Shown: positions 34,835 to 46,572 of the stretch, one piece after another
Numbering within the stretch: the stretch's first letter is position 1
How the letters are laid out: every line of letters begins with the position of its first letter
Assembly: GCA_029582165.1 (NCBI GenBank)
Contig: CM055877.1
Location: forward strand, 6,873,855-6,937,854
Length of the DNA: 64,000 nt
Direction: 5' to 3'
From: Portulaca oleracea
Taxonomy: Eukaryota; Streptophyta; Magnoliopsida; Caryophyllales; Portulacaceae
The notes under the pieces: model-generated
Database searches by the model: none
Seen by the model: only the letters and a program-made list of their open reading frames with translations
What the model was told of the DNA's origin: nothing
Position numbers and translations under genes: made by a program

Positions 34835-35291
34835 CTTCTCAATATTTGTCATTTTAATCAATTTTAATTTTTGTTTTCTATTATATTTATTATATTGCAA
34901 TTTCAATGCAAAATTAATACTCCCTCTGTTTTTTTTCATCTGTCGTTTACGGTTTTCAACGTCAATCTTTAAATAATTTCTAATATAAAAATGTTTATAA
35001 AAATATGATATAATACTTTCTAATAGTAATTTTTATTACTAATCTAATGAAATCAATTTTATATGATGAATCATTATACAAATTAAGATATTAACGGTCA
35101 AAGTTTTTCACACAATTTCCTAGATGATAGATAAATAAAAATGGAAAGAATGACATTTTTTCAAATTTATCTCTCATTTTATAATTCCAAATACAATTAT
35201 ATAATTAAAATGGTTATTTAACTCTTACTATCATCCTCAATATTATTTTTTAAAAATCTTTTCAAAGCTTCAAAGCAATAAAAAATAGGAG
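34835..35291. mobile_element. Stowaway-like MITE interrupted by another MITE
   Basis: Outer ends CTTCTCAATATTTGTC (after TA) and AATAGGAG (before TA). The interior aligns with 1045-1313 on both sides of the insert at 34920-35152 (…TTTCAATGCAAAATTAAT | …AAATTTATCTCTC). Confidence 0.7.
34920..35152. mobile_element. Inner Stowaway-like MITE
   Basis: Starts CTCCCTCTGTTTTTTTTCAT after TA; the right end is decayed (GGAAAGAATGA). The interior matches the outer element of 58928-59401 (GGTTTTCAACGTCAATC, GATATTAACGGTCAAAG). Confidence 0.7.
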
Positions 35292-35812
35292 TATTTTATT
35301 AAAATGAATTTCTTTCTGAAAAGAGTCGGCTCCGAGTTCCATGAAAGAAAAAAAAGGGTTGGCTTGTGGTGACATCGATCCCAGAAAACTGGATTTGTCG
35401 TTGCATGCACTGAAATTTATTTATTTAATTATTTATATTTCAATTTGGCCTAAAAAAAGAATAAGAAATGTGTTAGTTGTATTATGATGATCATATCATC
35501 ACAAACTTGTTTTGCTTCTCTTGAGACAAGTATGGTGTGGTGTACAAGTGTTGATCCATTCAAAAAAGTTTGATATGTATATGTAGGCAAGATGCAAATT
35601 TGGTTCATTCTTTTGTTATGCATATACTAATATTTTATCAAAGATCTTGGGAAAAGTGTTCCTCATCCAATTCCTTGGCATAATTGGCCACAAATTGGCT
35701 ATAACCTAAGCTAGTTGACAAAAGAGGAGGGGAAAAGAAACAAGCAAAAAAAGCCCATAAATTTATCATTTGGTAATATTTATTTGCTTGTTGGAATTCT
35801 TGATGTATATTA

Positions 35813-36010
35813 AGGCTTGTTCTTTTCTGCTGTATTTTTGAGGTATGGTGTGGTGTGGTGTGGTGTGGTATGGTGTGGTGAAATTGTGGTGGGTGTGGGG
35901 AAAAGTGAGCAGAGAGAAAAGTGAGGATTTGTGGTAAAGTGTGGTGAGTTGTGACAAACTGCGGTATGTTGTGGTACCGCAGTTTGCCAACCGCAGAAAA
36001 GAACAAGGCC
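35813..36010. mobile_element. PIF/Harbinger (Tourist)-like MITE, 198 bp
   Basis: The ends AGGCTTGTTCTTTTCTGC and GCAGAAAAGAACAAGGCC are near-perfect inverted repeats, with TTA duplicated at 35810-35812 and 36011-36013. It includes a (GTGGT)n tract (35846-35880). The minus frames 35638-36006 are a translation of this His/Thr-rich repeat. Confidence 0.85.
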
Positions 36011-36021
36011 TTAATTAGTTA

Positions 36022-36290
36022 CTCCCTCCCTCCATTCCATATTAATTGTCATCTTTGAAAATTATATAAGTTAAATTTTAAAAATTTTGATTATAAATTT
36101 CTTAGTATATACAATAATCTATTATGTAACCGTCATTAGATTCGTAATGAACAATATTATTATAAAAGTGTAATATTGCAGTTGTTTATAAAATATTATA
36201 TAAAAATTATCAATAAAAAAAGTAACATTGGAGACCGTGACAGTCAACATAAAGTGACAAATAATATCAAATAATATCGAACAGAGGGAA
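36022..36290. mobile_element. Stowaway-type MITE, 269 bp
   Basis: CTCCCTCCCTCCATTCCATA after TA; GAACAGAGGGAA before TA. Sits 12 bp to the right of the Harbinger-like MITE. Confidence 0.7.
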
Positions 36291-36488
36291 TATATGTGTG
36301 GATTTAATTGCTTGTTTAGTTTGGCAACCAAATTGATGCATGGTCCTTATTTTCAAACAAAAAATCCTTTTAAATTAGGTGAGATTTTGTGTTTGAAAAT
36401 TGCTCTATTTTCCTAAGAAAACATTTAATATGTGGAATAATTAATAATGATACCAGATAAGTACGTACTGCATTTATTTAATTATGTA

Positions 36489-36737
36489 CTACCTCTGTCC
36501 CTGATTAATTGTCTCAAAAACTAATTTCACAAAACTAATAAATATAGGGAATGGAGCAAAATATTTATACATTGCCAAAAATGTCCTTGAAAATACCTTT
36601 GGAAAAGTGTAAACAATGCATTTATTAGGGATAAAATGGGTATTATAGTTATTGAAAATGTAAAAGTTAGGTAATTAGACAAATAAAAAAGGACGGAGAA
36701 ATTAGTTAATTGGACAAATAAACAGGGACAGAGGTAG
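36489..36737. mobile_element. Stowaway-type MITE, 249 bp, perfect TIR
   Basis: CTACCTCTGTCCCTG and its exact inverse CAGGGACAGAGGTAG, TA on both sides (36487-36488, 36738-36739). Confidence 0.9.
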
Positions 36738-37242
36738 TAGTTGCTATGAAGCAAGCTAGAATGTCTATATATTAGGAAATTTAGTATTTGAACCAACATA
36801 TATTTACATATTATCAACTTTGAATTAATAGTGAGTATTTTTCTTCCGTTTTTTTTTTATAATGAGTTGCATAAAGATAGAAAGTACAAATTTAGTATTT
36901 GGTACTATTTGTTTTGCTTTTTGGAATTCTTGATATATATTTAATTAGTTATGCATGGATTTCCTTGTTTCGTTTGGCCACCAAATTGATGCATCTATCC
37001 TTATGTTCAAACAAAAAACTCCTTTTAAATTAGGTGAGATTTTGTGTTTGAAAATTGCTTTGTTTTCCTAAGAAAACATTTAATGTGTGGAATAACTAAT
37101 ATTGATAATAGATAAGTACGTATTGCATTTATTTAATTTGGTAGTTGTTATGAAACAAGAATGTCCATACATTAAGAAAATCGAGTACCTGAACCAACAA
37201 ACGTTTACACATTATAAACTTTGAATCAATAGTGATTAGTGA

Positions 37243-37397
37243 GCCTTGTTCTTGGATTTTCTAGATAGGAAGATACAAATTAAACAAGCAAAGACTCTAG
37301 AAACTCAACTAAACAAGGCAACAAACAAATATCTAAGAAACCATGCTTATACAACACAAAACAATACTCCCTAGCTAATTTCTAGCTGAACAAGGCA
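37243..37397. mobile_element. Short MITE with GCCTTGTTC ends
   Basis: GCCTTGTTCTTGGATTTTCT at the left and TTTCTAGCTGAACAAGGC at the right. Similar outer words to 35813-36010, but target duplication not clear. Confidence 0.45.
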
Positions 37398-37529
37398 ATT
37401 AATATTTGCCCAAGATAGTACATACCATGCAAGTGCATGCAAGACCAAACAAAGATACATCAATGTTTGGCACTCAAGTTTGGAAACAAACAAAATTATG
37501 ATCTTCTTTGGCAACCAATTTCATGGTAT

Positions 37530-37805
37530 CTGGTAGCTGTTAGCAGATAACTATTTAGATTAGCTGTTGGAGTTGCTGATTGTTGAAAAGGTGTTTGGTA
37601 AACACTATTTTTTTGTGAAAAGTTACCTCAAAAAGTTTCATCAAGTAGCTTTTTGAAAACCAGTTTATTGAGTCCTAAAAGTTAATATGAAAAGCTAGTT
37701 ATACCAAACACTTTAAGTAGCCTTTTCACCTTTGGTCAAAAAGTTAACAGTGTCCAAAAAACTAAAAATTACCCCAAAAAGCTGACAGTCAAACACCTCC
37801 TATAT
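37530..37805. mobile_element. MITE of the GGTGTTTGG type
   Basis: Shares AAAAGTTTCATCAAGTAGC and ACCAAACAC words with the reverse-oriented element at 54826-55535; right end CAGTCAAACACCTCC. Confidence 0.5.
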
Positions 37806-37981
37806 TTTGTTAGCTTCAATTTAACATGTCTGATTGATATATGGAATGGAATTTCTTAAATTTCACCCCAGTAGATTCGCCTTGCAATTATCATATGAAT
37901 CTAAAGAGCATGCTAGCTTTTTTCTATATTTTTATGAGGAACTTTAATGAAATAATTGCACATGTGATATTTAAATTGATA

Positions 37982-38227
37982 CTCCCGTCCCTAAATGAAT
38001 GTCAAATTTCTTAACTATTTTGTCCTTTTTTATTTGTCAATTTACTTAATTTTTATATTTTCAACAACCATAATAACAATTTTACCCCTAATAAATAAGC
38101 TCTTTACCTCATTCCAACGATATTGCTAAGGGTATTTTTGACAATTTGTAAACTTTTCACCTCATTCCCTATGTTTATTGGTTTTGATGAGTTAGTTTTT
38201 GTGACATACAATTAGAGGCGGAGAGAG
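37982..38227. mobile_element. Stowaway-type MITE, 246 bp
   Basis: CTCCCGTCCCTAAATG after TA (37980-37981), GGCGGAGAGAG before TA; interior like 8221-8483. Confidence 0.75.
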
Positions 38228-38529
38228 TATTTATAATGTGCATAATATGTCCAAAAGGACCATAACTTTTAACAAAACAACTTTCAAGCCCATTATTTGT
38301 TGGTAATATATTTTTTTTAGGCATTGTCACTTTTCAATAACTAATTATTAGGTTCTTATTCTAAAATATATCTTCTAAAATAACCCAAACATGATGCCAT
38401 TTTTGTAAACAAAACATGGCACTAGTTATCATAACTTTCAACGTATATTATAAATATTCTATTTTCTGTGGGCATAGGTTGATCATGATTAATAAAATTA
38501 TTAAAATTAATTGGACGGTTTCAACCACT

Positions 38530-40330
38530 ATTAAAGTTTAGCCAGCATCGAACTCTGACCTTCTTGTAGCCTTTGATTTAAAATGATCGTCAATCCTATC
38601 CATATCTCCCTCAAATCAAGCACACGTTTTTATTCCCTATACGGGCATGATGCTCTTTTTCAGGCTGAAGTTTTGGTTCGATGGCAAACTTCTCTTTATA
38701 CCAATCTCGAATTAGGACTTCTCTACCCGTATTGAATGAAGGTTGGTATGAAACGCCTTGTAGTCTTATAGAGTTTAGGTACCCTATCCTTTTACAGGTC
38801 CTTCGCTTCGCCCCTAGTTCGTCTAGTCCGTAATCATAACTATATAGCAGACTTGTTTTTTTGCCGCTACCAAGGCAGTAGATCTCACAAGAAGCAAGGG
38901 CCGGCTGAAGGTTTCTTTTTGTTAGGGTTTAGAGCCTTTGCTCTGATACCATGGCTTAGAGTGAGGCAACGTGACTCCCGTAGATAGTATAAGGCGCCTT
39001 ATATTAGATTAGAATCTTTGTTTTTTTGAGGTAATGCGCTCAGCTGCAATTTCTCGAAGAGACTGGGGGAGGCATGTCTATTAGGTGCGATAGCCACTCG
39101 ACCACCAGGAGAGGTGCGATAGCCACTCGACGGAAAGGAAACCGAATGTCCTTTCCAAGTCCATTGCCACGAAAGTGAAGGTTTTGTTGGAAGGTTTGGA
39201 TCTTTCAATCTTATGTCGTGAGGGATGTGATCTATGTTAGGTCCATACGATCAAGAGATCATAAGTAACTTAGTGAATGCTCTCTAAAAAGGGCTTGGTT
39301 TGGAAGAAGAAAATGAAATAGGAACAACCGCGCTGGTGACGTCAGTGACTTCCGACAGCTCCGAAAGATCCCGCCTTAGACCTGTTCCCAGTTTTCGAAG
39401 ATGTATCATTGTACCTTGTGAACTGCGTTGGGTTGGTTGAATGACCGGGAAATCCTGATCGAAGTCCACCAGGACTCAAAGCATATCCGGGGAGAAGGTA
39501 GCTTCACGACGGAGTTCACCGAGAATACTCTTGACAGGTGGGCATGGAAGCTTTCTGCTATGCTATTAGAGGATACCTACGGAGAAACTTAATCAATTAA
39601 CTTCGGGGCAGGGAAAATAAAGAGAAAGAAAAAGAGGCATAAGTCCATGGGGTAGAATTGCCTTATAGCTTTTAGGTGTCGTAATCCCTCGCTTTTCCGA
39701 AACCAAGTCTCTTTTACCTGGGAATCTGCCGAACAGTTCGGGCCAAATCCTGAAGAAAGCTAAAAAGCGTTGTTTGATGAGCCTGCATAGTATTAGGTCG
39801 TCAGCTTGCTTTTCTTTCAGGATTCACTGTTGGGAAGAAGACGAAGTCGATTCAATCCAACTCCAACCAATCGGCTTACGAGATATTTAGTGGACCGTCT
39901 CTAAGCTCGAGCTCCTTTGTCTCCTCACTTAGAGAGCGTACCAATTCACTTCGTTCCCCCATAAAAAAGCATATATTTGAGCGAGCAATCCAATCCTGGA
40001 TGAGTATCATCATATTAAAAAATGCACCCGGTTGCATTCGCACGACCTCTTAACATTACACCACTGAATCCCCAATCCATTTGCTGTGCTGCAAAGAAGT
40101 GTTAAGAGGTGCGTAACCTTGCCTTGTTCAACTTCCATTCCTTTAATGAAAGCTTAGATTCTGACTGTTATTTATTATAAATTTTCTTGCCCAGAAGTCA
40201 TTCAAACTAAAACACCGTTCGCCAACTACGGACTCCCAAGACCGGATACGCAGCTAAGAAGAGAAAGAGCTTCTCCCTCTTGTCAACTACCTTTACCTTT
40301 TTAGCAGCTTAGTCACTAATCAAGTTCATT
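38530..40330. other. Probable nuclear mitochondrial DNA insert (NUMT), fragmentary
   Basis: About 1.8 kb is clearly richer in G and C than both flanks and carries none of the local repeat words. Its style (TCCTTCGCTTCGCCCC, GAAGAAGACGAAGTCGATTC, CGGTTGCATTCGCACGACC) is that of plant mitochondrial intergenic DNA. A 21-bp word around GTGCGATAGCCACTCGAC is duplicated at 39086 and 39114. No intact mitochondrial gene was recognised; short frames (38999-39208, 39284-39469) have no family. Borders are approximate and the origin is inferred from composition and feel, not from a match. Confidence 0.5.
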
Positions 40331-40506
40331 AACTTACTAGGAGAGGAAAACTTTAGTAAAAAATTTACAATAATATTTAAGTCGTGAGGTTCAATCGAAT
40401 AATGTGCTCCTTATTGAAAGTTTCTTTCATTTAAAGTTTGAAACTAGAAATATTCCAATGAAAATATTTAAAGAGAACTTAAACTTAATTCTAAAATCAT
40501 AATAAA

Positions 40507-41046
40507 CTAGCCCTAAACTCGTGCGATGCACGGTGTATGAGAAATAAGTATTATTTTTAACAAAAATTAACCTAAATCACTAATGTACATATAAATTAAA
40601 AAGACCACAACATAAATTATATAATTAAACTTTACTATTAATATTATATAGATTTGTAAAATTTTGTTCTTTCTAATTATCTATTTTTGTTTAGTGATAC
40701 TTTTTGGGTTTTTTAATTCTAAAATAAAATTTGGATTGTAAATAGAAAAAAAAATGTCTACGTTGTGATTGGCCAATCCCCCTACAGTCACTCTCGTGGC
40801 TTTATTTCGAGGGGCTCACAATAATTTCTATTATAATATATAAATTTGTAAAATCATTTAAATTTGTTCTTTCTAATTATCTATTTTTGTTTAGTGATAT
40901 TTTTTGGTTTTTTTCAATTCTAAAATAAAATCTAGATTGTAAATAGAAAAAAGAAATTTCTACGTTGGGATAGACCAATTCCCATACAGTGACTCACGTT
41001 GCTTTATTTCGTGGGATCCACAATAATTTCTATTATAATCTATAGA
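40507..41046 (-). mobile_element. Non-autonomous Helitron candidate, 540 bp
   Basis: On the minus strand the 3' end is hairpin CGTGCATCGCACG, 9 nt, then CTAG followed by T; the 5' end is A|TCTATAGATTATAATAG. This A/T insertion context is the Helitron rule. The body holds two direct copies of a ~200-bp unit (TTTGTTCTTTCTAATTATC, CTTTATTTCG), each with ATAATTTCTATTATAAT-type 5' termini, i.e. a duplicated 5' end. Confidence 0.6.
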
Positions 41047-41049
41047 TTA

Positions 41050-41879
41050 AATCTTTGCTCATGAAGAAGTGATGACTGCTTAATTCTACCAATATGATTT
41101 TATCCTTGGATAATGGAAGAGCAAATCATGTTGAAAGGCTCTATTTCTCTATAATACCATATAAATATAAACTGAAATAATTATTTTTTTTGAAAATAAG
41201 TTTTGAAGGCCCTATTTCTTTATGATACCGTATTAAATATAAAAGAACATATTTATTTTTGAAAGTAAGTTTATATTTACTAGGTTGAAAACGAAATTTA
41301 AACAAACTTGGGGACCATGGGTTTGATTTTAAAGATTCAAATAAATTAGGAAAAATGAGCAACATAAACCTAACAGTCCTTTTTATAGTACAATAATCAA
41401 TTATTTCTAAAAGTGAAGCTCATACAAAGATAAGGTCTTTAATTTACACAATGTATTGTAATAAAGCCTATTTTATTTACTATTATTAAAATTTAGTTAT
41501 GATATACTTTTAATTATAAAAATATCATTTTATGATTAAATTTCACATTTAAATTAATTAAATAAAAGTTGAACAAACTGTTAGTACCATCAATGCCGAA
41601 GTGCATAAAAATAGATGTATGCCAATTAAGTACCCTTCTTTCCATCTTAATTGCCATTTTAATTTACACGTCACTTAAATATTACAGTAAAAGCTTTAAC
41701 TAGTAATTTCTCTAACACATGCAATATTATTTTATTATACAAAATTGCTATCACTATATTCGAAATGAAAAATACGATCCTAAGAGAATAATGTTGTAAA
41801 CTTTTGATAAAATATGCCATAAAAAATTACCAGTCAAATAAAAATGTTCAAAACCGTGTAACAATATTTAAGAGACAGT
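41050..41879. other. Intergenic, no gene seen
   Basis: Contains a short local duplication (GCCCTATTTCTTTATGATAC / GCTCTATTTCTCTATAATAC near 41140 and 41210) and otherwise only AT-rich DNA. Confidence 0.45.
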
Positions 41880-41881
41880 TA

Positions 41882-42094
41882 CTCCCTCCGTTCCAAATTA
41901 TTTGGCGCTTTGACTAAATTTTGATCGTTAATTACTCACAAATTTCAATGAATTGTGATATGACATACCGTCATTATAAAGATATTTTACTAAATGTTAC
42001 TATAAAGATAATTTCATATTGTAACCCATTGTAATTTATAAATAATTAACGGTCAAAATTTAGTCAAATATCAGTTAATATGGAACGGAGGGAT
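41882..42094. mobile_element. Stowaway-type MITE, 213 bp
   Basis: CTCCCTCCGTTCC / GGAACGGAGGGAT with TA on each side. Same family as 42836-43082 and 58274-58486 (TTGACTAAATTTTGATCGTT, ACGGTCAAAATTTAGTC). Confidence 0.88.
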
Positions 42095-42121
42095 TAATAT
42101 GGAATTGAGTGAGTAATAATA

Positions 42122-42381
42122 CCTCGGTCCCAAAATATTTGTCCTTTTACCTAACTTCTTTGTCCCAAAATATTTGTCTCATTTATAATTCCAACAACTG
42201 TAATTACTTTTTTACCCTTATTTAATAAATTCATTTTTTCACTTTTTACAATTCCAACAGGTATTATCTTCAATTAAAGTAGGGGCATTTTGGGTAAATT
42301 ACAAACTTTTTACCTCAATTCTCAATATACATTGGTCTTCTCAAATTAGGTAAATGGATAAATATAATGGGATGGAGGAAG
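42122..42381. mobile_element. Stowaway-type MITE, 260 bp
   Basis: CCTCGGTCCCAAAATATTTG after TA and GGGATGGAGGAAG before TA. Only 27 bp from the preceding MITE. Confidence 0.75.
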
Positions 42382-42835
42382 TAAAGTACATTAGTTAATA
42401 CTCCACTAAGAACAAGTGGTACTGTACGTATATGTAATTAATCAAAATTTAATAGAAATTTATGGCAAGTCTAATCTAAATTTGGACTGATTGACCAATT
42501 GCATTGAGATATGGGCAGAAATATATATAATTACCCAATAGAATTTCCAGGAACCCCCAACTATTTCTCTTAATTATATTATTATTAATGAATTATTGAT
42601 TGATTAATTAATAATTAATTAAGGTAGAATTAAGGTGAATAGAATAGTATTAAGAGCCCATAGTATTGGAAAACCTCCATATTGGTTGGCAATTTACGTG
42701 TAATGACAAATTCTATCTTTTGGAGTTGATGATTGGGAATATGATTATATATGATCATGTAAGCCTACCCATGTCACGTGTATTCTTCACACTACAAAAT
42801 TCCTAAATAATTAATCATGTGGTTTCTATTTACTA

Positions 42836-43082
42836 CTCACACCATTCCAAAATTAATTATCATTTTTGACTAATTTTAACTGTTAATTATTCACAAATTA
42901 CAATGAGTTACAATATAAAATTACCTTCATTATAATTTTTAGGAAAATATCTTTCTAATGACGGTAATTTCATATTGTAAGTCATTATAATGTGTGAGTA
43001 ATTAACGATCAAATTTTAATCAAAGTGTCAATTAATTTGGAACGGAGGTAGCAAAGTGACAATTAATTTGGAACGGAGGTAG
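42836..43082. mobile_element. Stowaway-type MITE with duplicated 3' end
   Basis: Left end CTCACACCATTCC after TA. The right end is present twice in tandem: AATTAATTTGGAACGGAGGT then AG at 43032-43051 and again at 43061-43082. Confidence 0.82.
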
Positions 43083-43203
43083 TACTACTATTCATTTAGG
43101 TAGACTTAATATATAATCCCCCATTTTATAATAATTAATTATTGCCTAATAATTACTACAGGATCTCCAATATTATTCATTATATTGGCAGAGAATTTTC
43201 ATA

Positions 43204-43489
43204 CTCCCTCCTTCCTATATTATTTGATACTTAAGACATAATTCACAAAACCAAGAAAACTTACAATCTATATTAATTTGCATTCTTGGAAATGAGAAAG
43301 AGGTGAATAAAATGGTGAATAATAACGAAAAATGATGAATAAAAGAGAAAAATTGATCAAAAAGATGTATTTAATAAGGTAATTTGATAAATTAGTAATT
43401 AATGTGTTATTTGAATTGTAGAGTGACAGATATTATGAGAAGAAAAAAGAAGTTAGCTAAAGTGACAGATAATATGGAAGGAGGCAGAG
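43204..43489. mobile_element. Stowaway-type MITE, 286 bp
   Basis: CTCCCTCCTTCCTATATTAT after TA; ATAATATGGAAGGAGGCAGAG before TA-like TAA. The plus frame at 43402 begins inside it and is not a gene. Confidence 0.78.
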
Positions 43490-43499
43490 TAATATATTT

Positions 43500-44213
43500 A
43501 TCACAATGTTATGCTTTTATAATAGTAATTTTTTTTTGTTTTGAGACTAATGGTATGTATTTTCCTATAATAGAAGATTATATATGTTCAGATATTAATG
43601 GTCCAAGTTCTTAAATTTTGAATGATATGTAAAATTAAAGTGACAGTTAATAAGTAACACGGGGAGTTACCTCTTGTTTTCTTTCATTTCTCGTGCTATT
43701 TTTGCTTGTGCACATTTTTTTTTACAAAAAATATTTTTTTTTTGAAATAAGTATAATCATCTAAAAATCACCTTTTTTTTTTACAAAGGTAAACGGGGGA
43801 AAGACATGCTACCGACGTCTTCTCACAAGAAATCGGCCCGCCCTATATCTAAAAATAACTTATAATAGAGCCTCTTATTACTTTAATTTAGTTATTTTTT
43901 TTGAATGATTAATGAATTAAGTTGTTAGATACATCTTTTCATAAGTGCACTCTTTAATTACTTGTTGGCTTCCTAATGTCTAGTAGATAAGTTTGATCAT
44001 TACTTGATCATGTTCTTGTGTACTTGATTGATTAGATGTGTTAGTAGTTTTTTTGTACATATAAAACTATGGACTCTCATCAAAGGTTTACTATGTGCTT
44101 CAATTGGTGAAGTATACAACATAGTTTTTAATTGGTTTATGGTAGAAACTATTTGGAGATTATTAGCTAGTAGTTCACAAGTAATCACACAATAACATGA
44201 TAAAATTTATATA
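43500..44213. other. Intergenic, no gene seen
   Basis: AT-rich with homopolymer tracts; nothing recognised. Confidence 0.5.
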
Positions 44214-44467
44214 AGAGAACGTTTGATTAGTTAAAAATCTCAAGAAAATTGGTCAATTTCCCAAGTTAATTTACTTTTCCTATGTTTGGTTGCATTTTGA
44301 GACTTGCAAAAAAATTTGCAAGGCACCAAAATTTCTGACCTTTACTCAGATAATTTCATGTAGGAGGTAAATAACATTTTCCCAGGGAAATTTTATTCCA
44401 TCGAAAGCTTCCTAATATACATTTCTCCTAGGAAAAATTTACATGAAATTCTTATCAAACGCTCTCT
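44214..44467. mobile_element. MITE with AGAGAACGTTTGATTAG ends, 254 bp
   Basis: Left AGAGAACGTTTGATTAG, right CTTATCAAACGCTCTCT: 15 of 17 inverted. Target duplication not identified. Confidence 0.6.
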
Positions 44468-44504
44468 AATTAAAATTGTACACATGATAATGATATATAC
44501 ATGT

Positions 44505-45965
44505 TATGCATAATTCAATTGAGGGTAACTTTTTGAAAATTCCCTTAGAAAATCCTTCTTCAACCCAGTTTACTTTCGAGGGAACTTTGTGTTATCCCTT
44601 GAAGAGAAGTTCCCGAGGCAGCGAGGCAGGTGAAACATTCCTACAAAAATTTTCAAGGGAAAGAACAAATCTTCCCTCAAAAATCTCAGAAGGATTTGTC
44701 TATTTCCTTGAGATCGACATTCAATTATTAATAAATTAAAATTTTCAAAATCTCTTGATTGATATATTATTTTTGGCATTTTTAAAATAAATTCATTGTA
44801 ATGTTGATCTTACAAAAGGGAAAATTCCAGAAAGAAGATGAGGAAATTAAAAAGAAAACAGCAAGGGTATGTTTAGTTCAAAGTTTAATTTGGAATAAAA
44901 CTGCATATCTACGGCTATCAAGCTTCATCATTCATTTTGTATTTGGTTGCGTAAGTATGAGGCTTGAAATCTAAAAGTAAAATTTTTTTTTTTTTGGGGA
45001 TCCCATGTATCAATATTTTTCTCAAAAATATAAATAATTGACATTAATAATTTCAATTTCACCTTTTTCATTTAGTCGCCTTTAAACCCTTCTCCAAATG
45101 AAATAAAAAAGTAAAAGTAAAGCGTTAAATTGAAATATCAATAACTAATATTTATATCATTTTTTAATAAATATCAATAATAATATATTATAAAAAATGT
45201 ATATTTTCATTGATATTAATAATTAATATTATAATTAATTAGTATTAAAATTAATATCAATAGAAATAGAAATAAAAATAAAAATAAAAATAAAAATATA
45301 TCAATATTAATATTAATATTAATTAATATCCATACAAACTAATATTAAATTAATATTAAAAAAATTTAAAAATAAAGTTAGAATTGTAAAAATTAACATT
45401 AATGTTAGCATCAGTATTAATATGGATATGAATAAGAATATGAATATTCATGTTAATATTTTATAATAACATCAATAATAATATTAATGTTATTAATATT
45501 ATTAGTATTAATATAAATATTAATATTATTGTTATTATTAGTATTATTTCTATTTATTATTATTAAATTAGTATTTATATTGACATCAATAAAATAATAA
45601 TAATAATAATATAACTTCATTTCTTATTTATATCCGATTAAATTTTTATTTTCCACAATCACTGTTATTTTACAATTTAATAAGCTATTTTTTCTAATTA
45701 CTTCTTAATTACTTTTATCATTTTCAATATAATTATACAACCAAAATCGAAATAATTTTGATTATATACCGATCAATTAAAAATGACAACTATTAAGAAA
45801 TAGGAGTAATGTCTATGATCCCAAACATATATTCTTGTGTCACCCCTCTTATCATTACTTAACAAAAAAAAAAATCTAAAAATTAAAATTTTGTAAATTC
45901 CATCAACCCCTTGTGAATCTTGATTCCACGTGAAAATGATCTCAAAGAAAATGAAATTTAGAAAC
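44505..45965. other. Intergenic; very AT-rich, (AAT)/(ATT)-dominated from 45150 to 45610
   Basis: Apart from a possible decayed element (about 44505-44735, TTCAATTGAGGG ... CCTTGAGATCGACATTCAA) and a partial Stowaway-like fragment (about 45660-45812), there is a ~450-bp block of irregular AATATTAAT words, including AAATAAAAATAAAAATAAAA. No gene. Confidence 0.5.
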
Positions 45966-45970
45966 AAAAA

Positions 45971-46338
45971 AGATAAACATCTTGATGCAAGATTTCATCT
46001 AAATCACTTATAAAATTAAATGTAAGTATATTCAAATCATTAAAAAGATATGTTGTATTACTTTGAGGGTTATTACAACTTATAAATAAAATAAAAATAA
46101 TTATTTATATTTTTTCATGAATATAAAACTATGCATAAAATGTGTATTTTCTACTATGATTTATAAAATTAGGCTATTATTTATATTTTTTGACCTAGTT
46201 AATAAGTATTATACTCTTGTAGTTGATAAATATATATAATTATTAGAGAGAATATTATTAAAAGTTACAAAAAATGAGAAATATAGACAATTCAAGATGG
46301 TGATTAACTATCTTGAGTCAAGATGTGTATCATTGTCC
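45971..46338 (-). repeat. Palindrome-ended repeat family, copy 4 (reverse)
   Basis: On the minus strand it starts GGACAATGATACACATCTTG, then ACTCAAGATAGTTAATCACC and ATCTTGAATTGTC, and follows copy 1 throughout (GACCTAGTTAATAAGTATTA on the plus strand). Confidence 0.72.
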
Positions 46339-46344
46339 ATTTAG

Positions 46345-46572
46345 AAAACTAGAAGAAGATGAAGGCTGAGAAGCTTAACAAGAAAAGGACAACCACCCTT
46401 TGTGAATCTTGTTGCTTTGAAGTCCTTGTTGAGAGATCCAGGGAGGCTTCAGCAATGGCGTAGTGCAGAGTTAAGTGAGGTTCCATCTTAAAACCAATTG
46501 GTGTTAAGATGAGTAGCCCACTTGACTTATATACCATGTCTTTTCTCTTTATTTTTCCGATGTGGGATGTTT
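46345..46572 (-). mobile_element. Possible LTR/TRIM remnant with TATA box
   Basis: On the minus strand: CCCACATCGGAAAAATAAAG, then GGTATATAAGTCAAGTGGGC and ACCAATTGGTTTTAAGATGG, words I associate with short LTR elements. No second LTR or PBS was found. Confidence 0.3.

Noticed and set aside
35638..36006. 122-residue minus-strand His/Thr-rich frame
   Set aside because: Translation of the (GTGGT)n-rich Tourist-like MITE.
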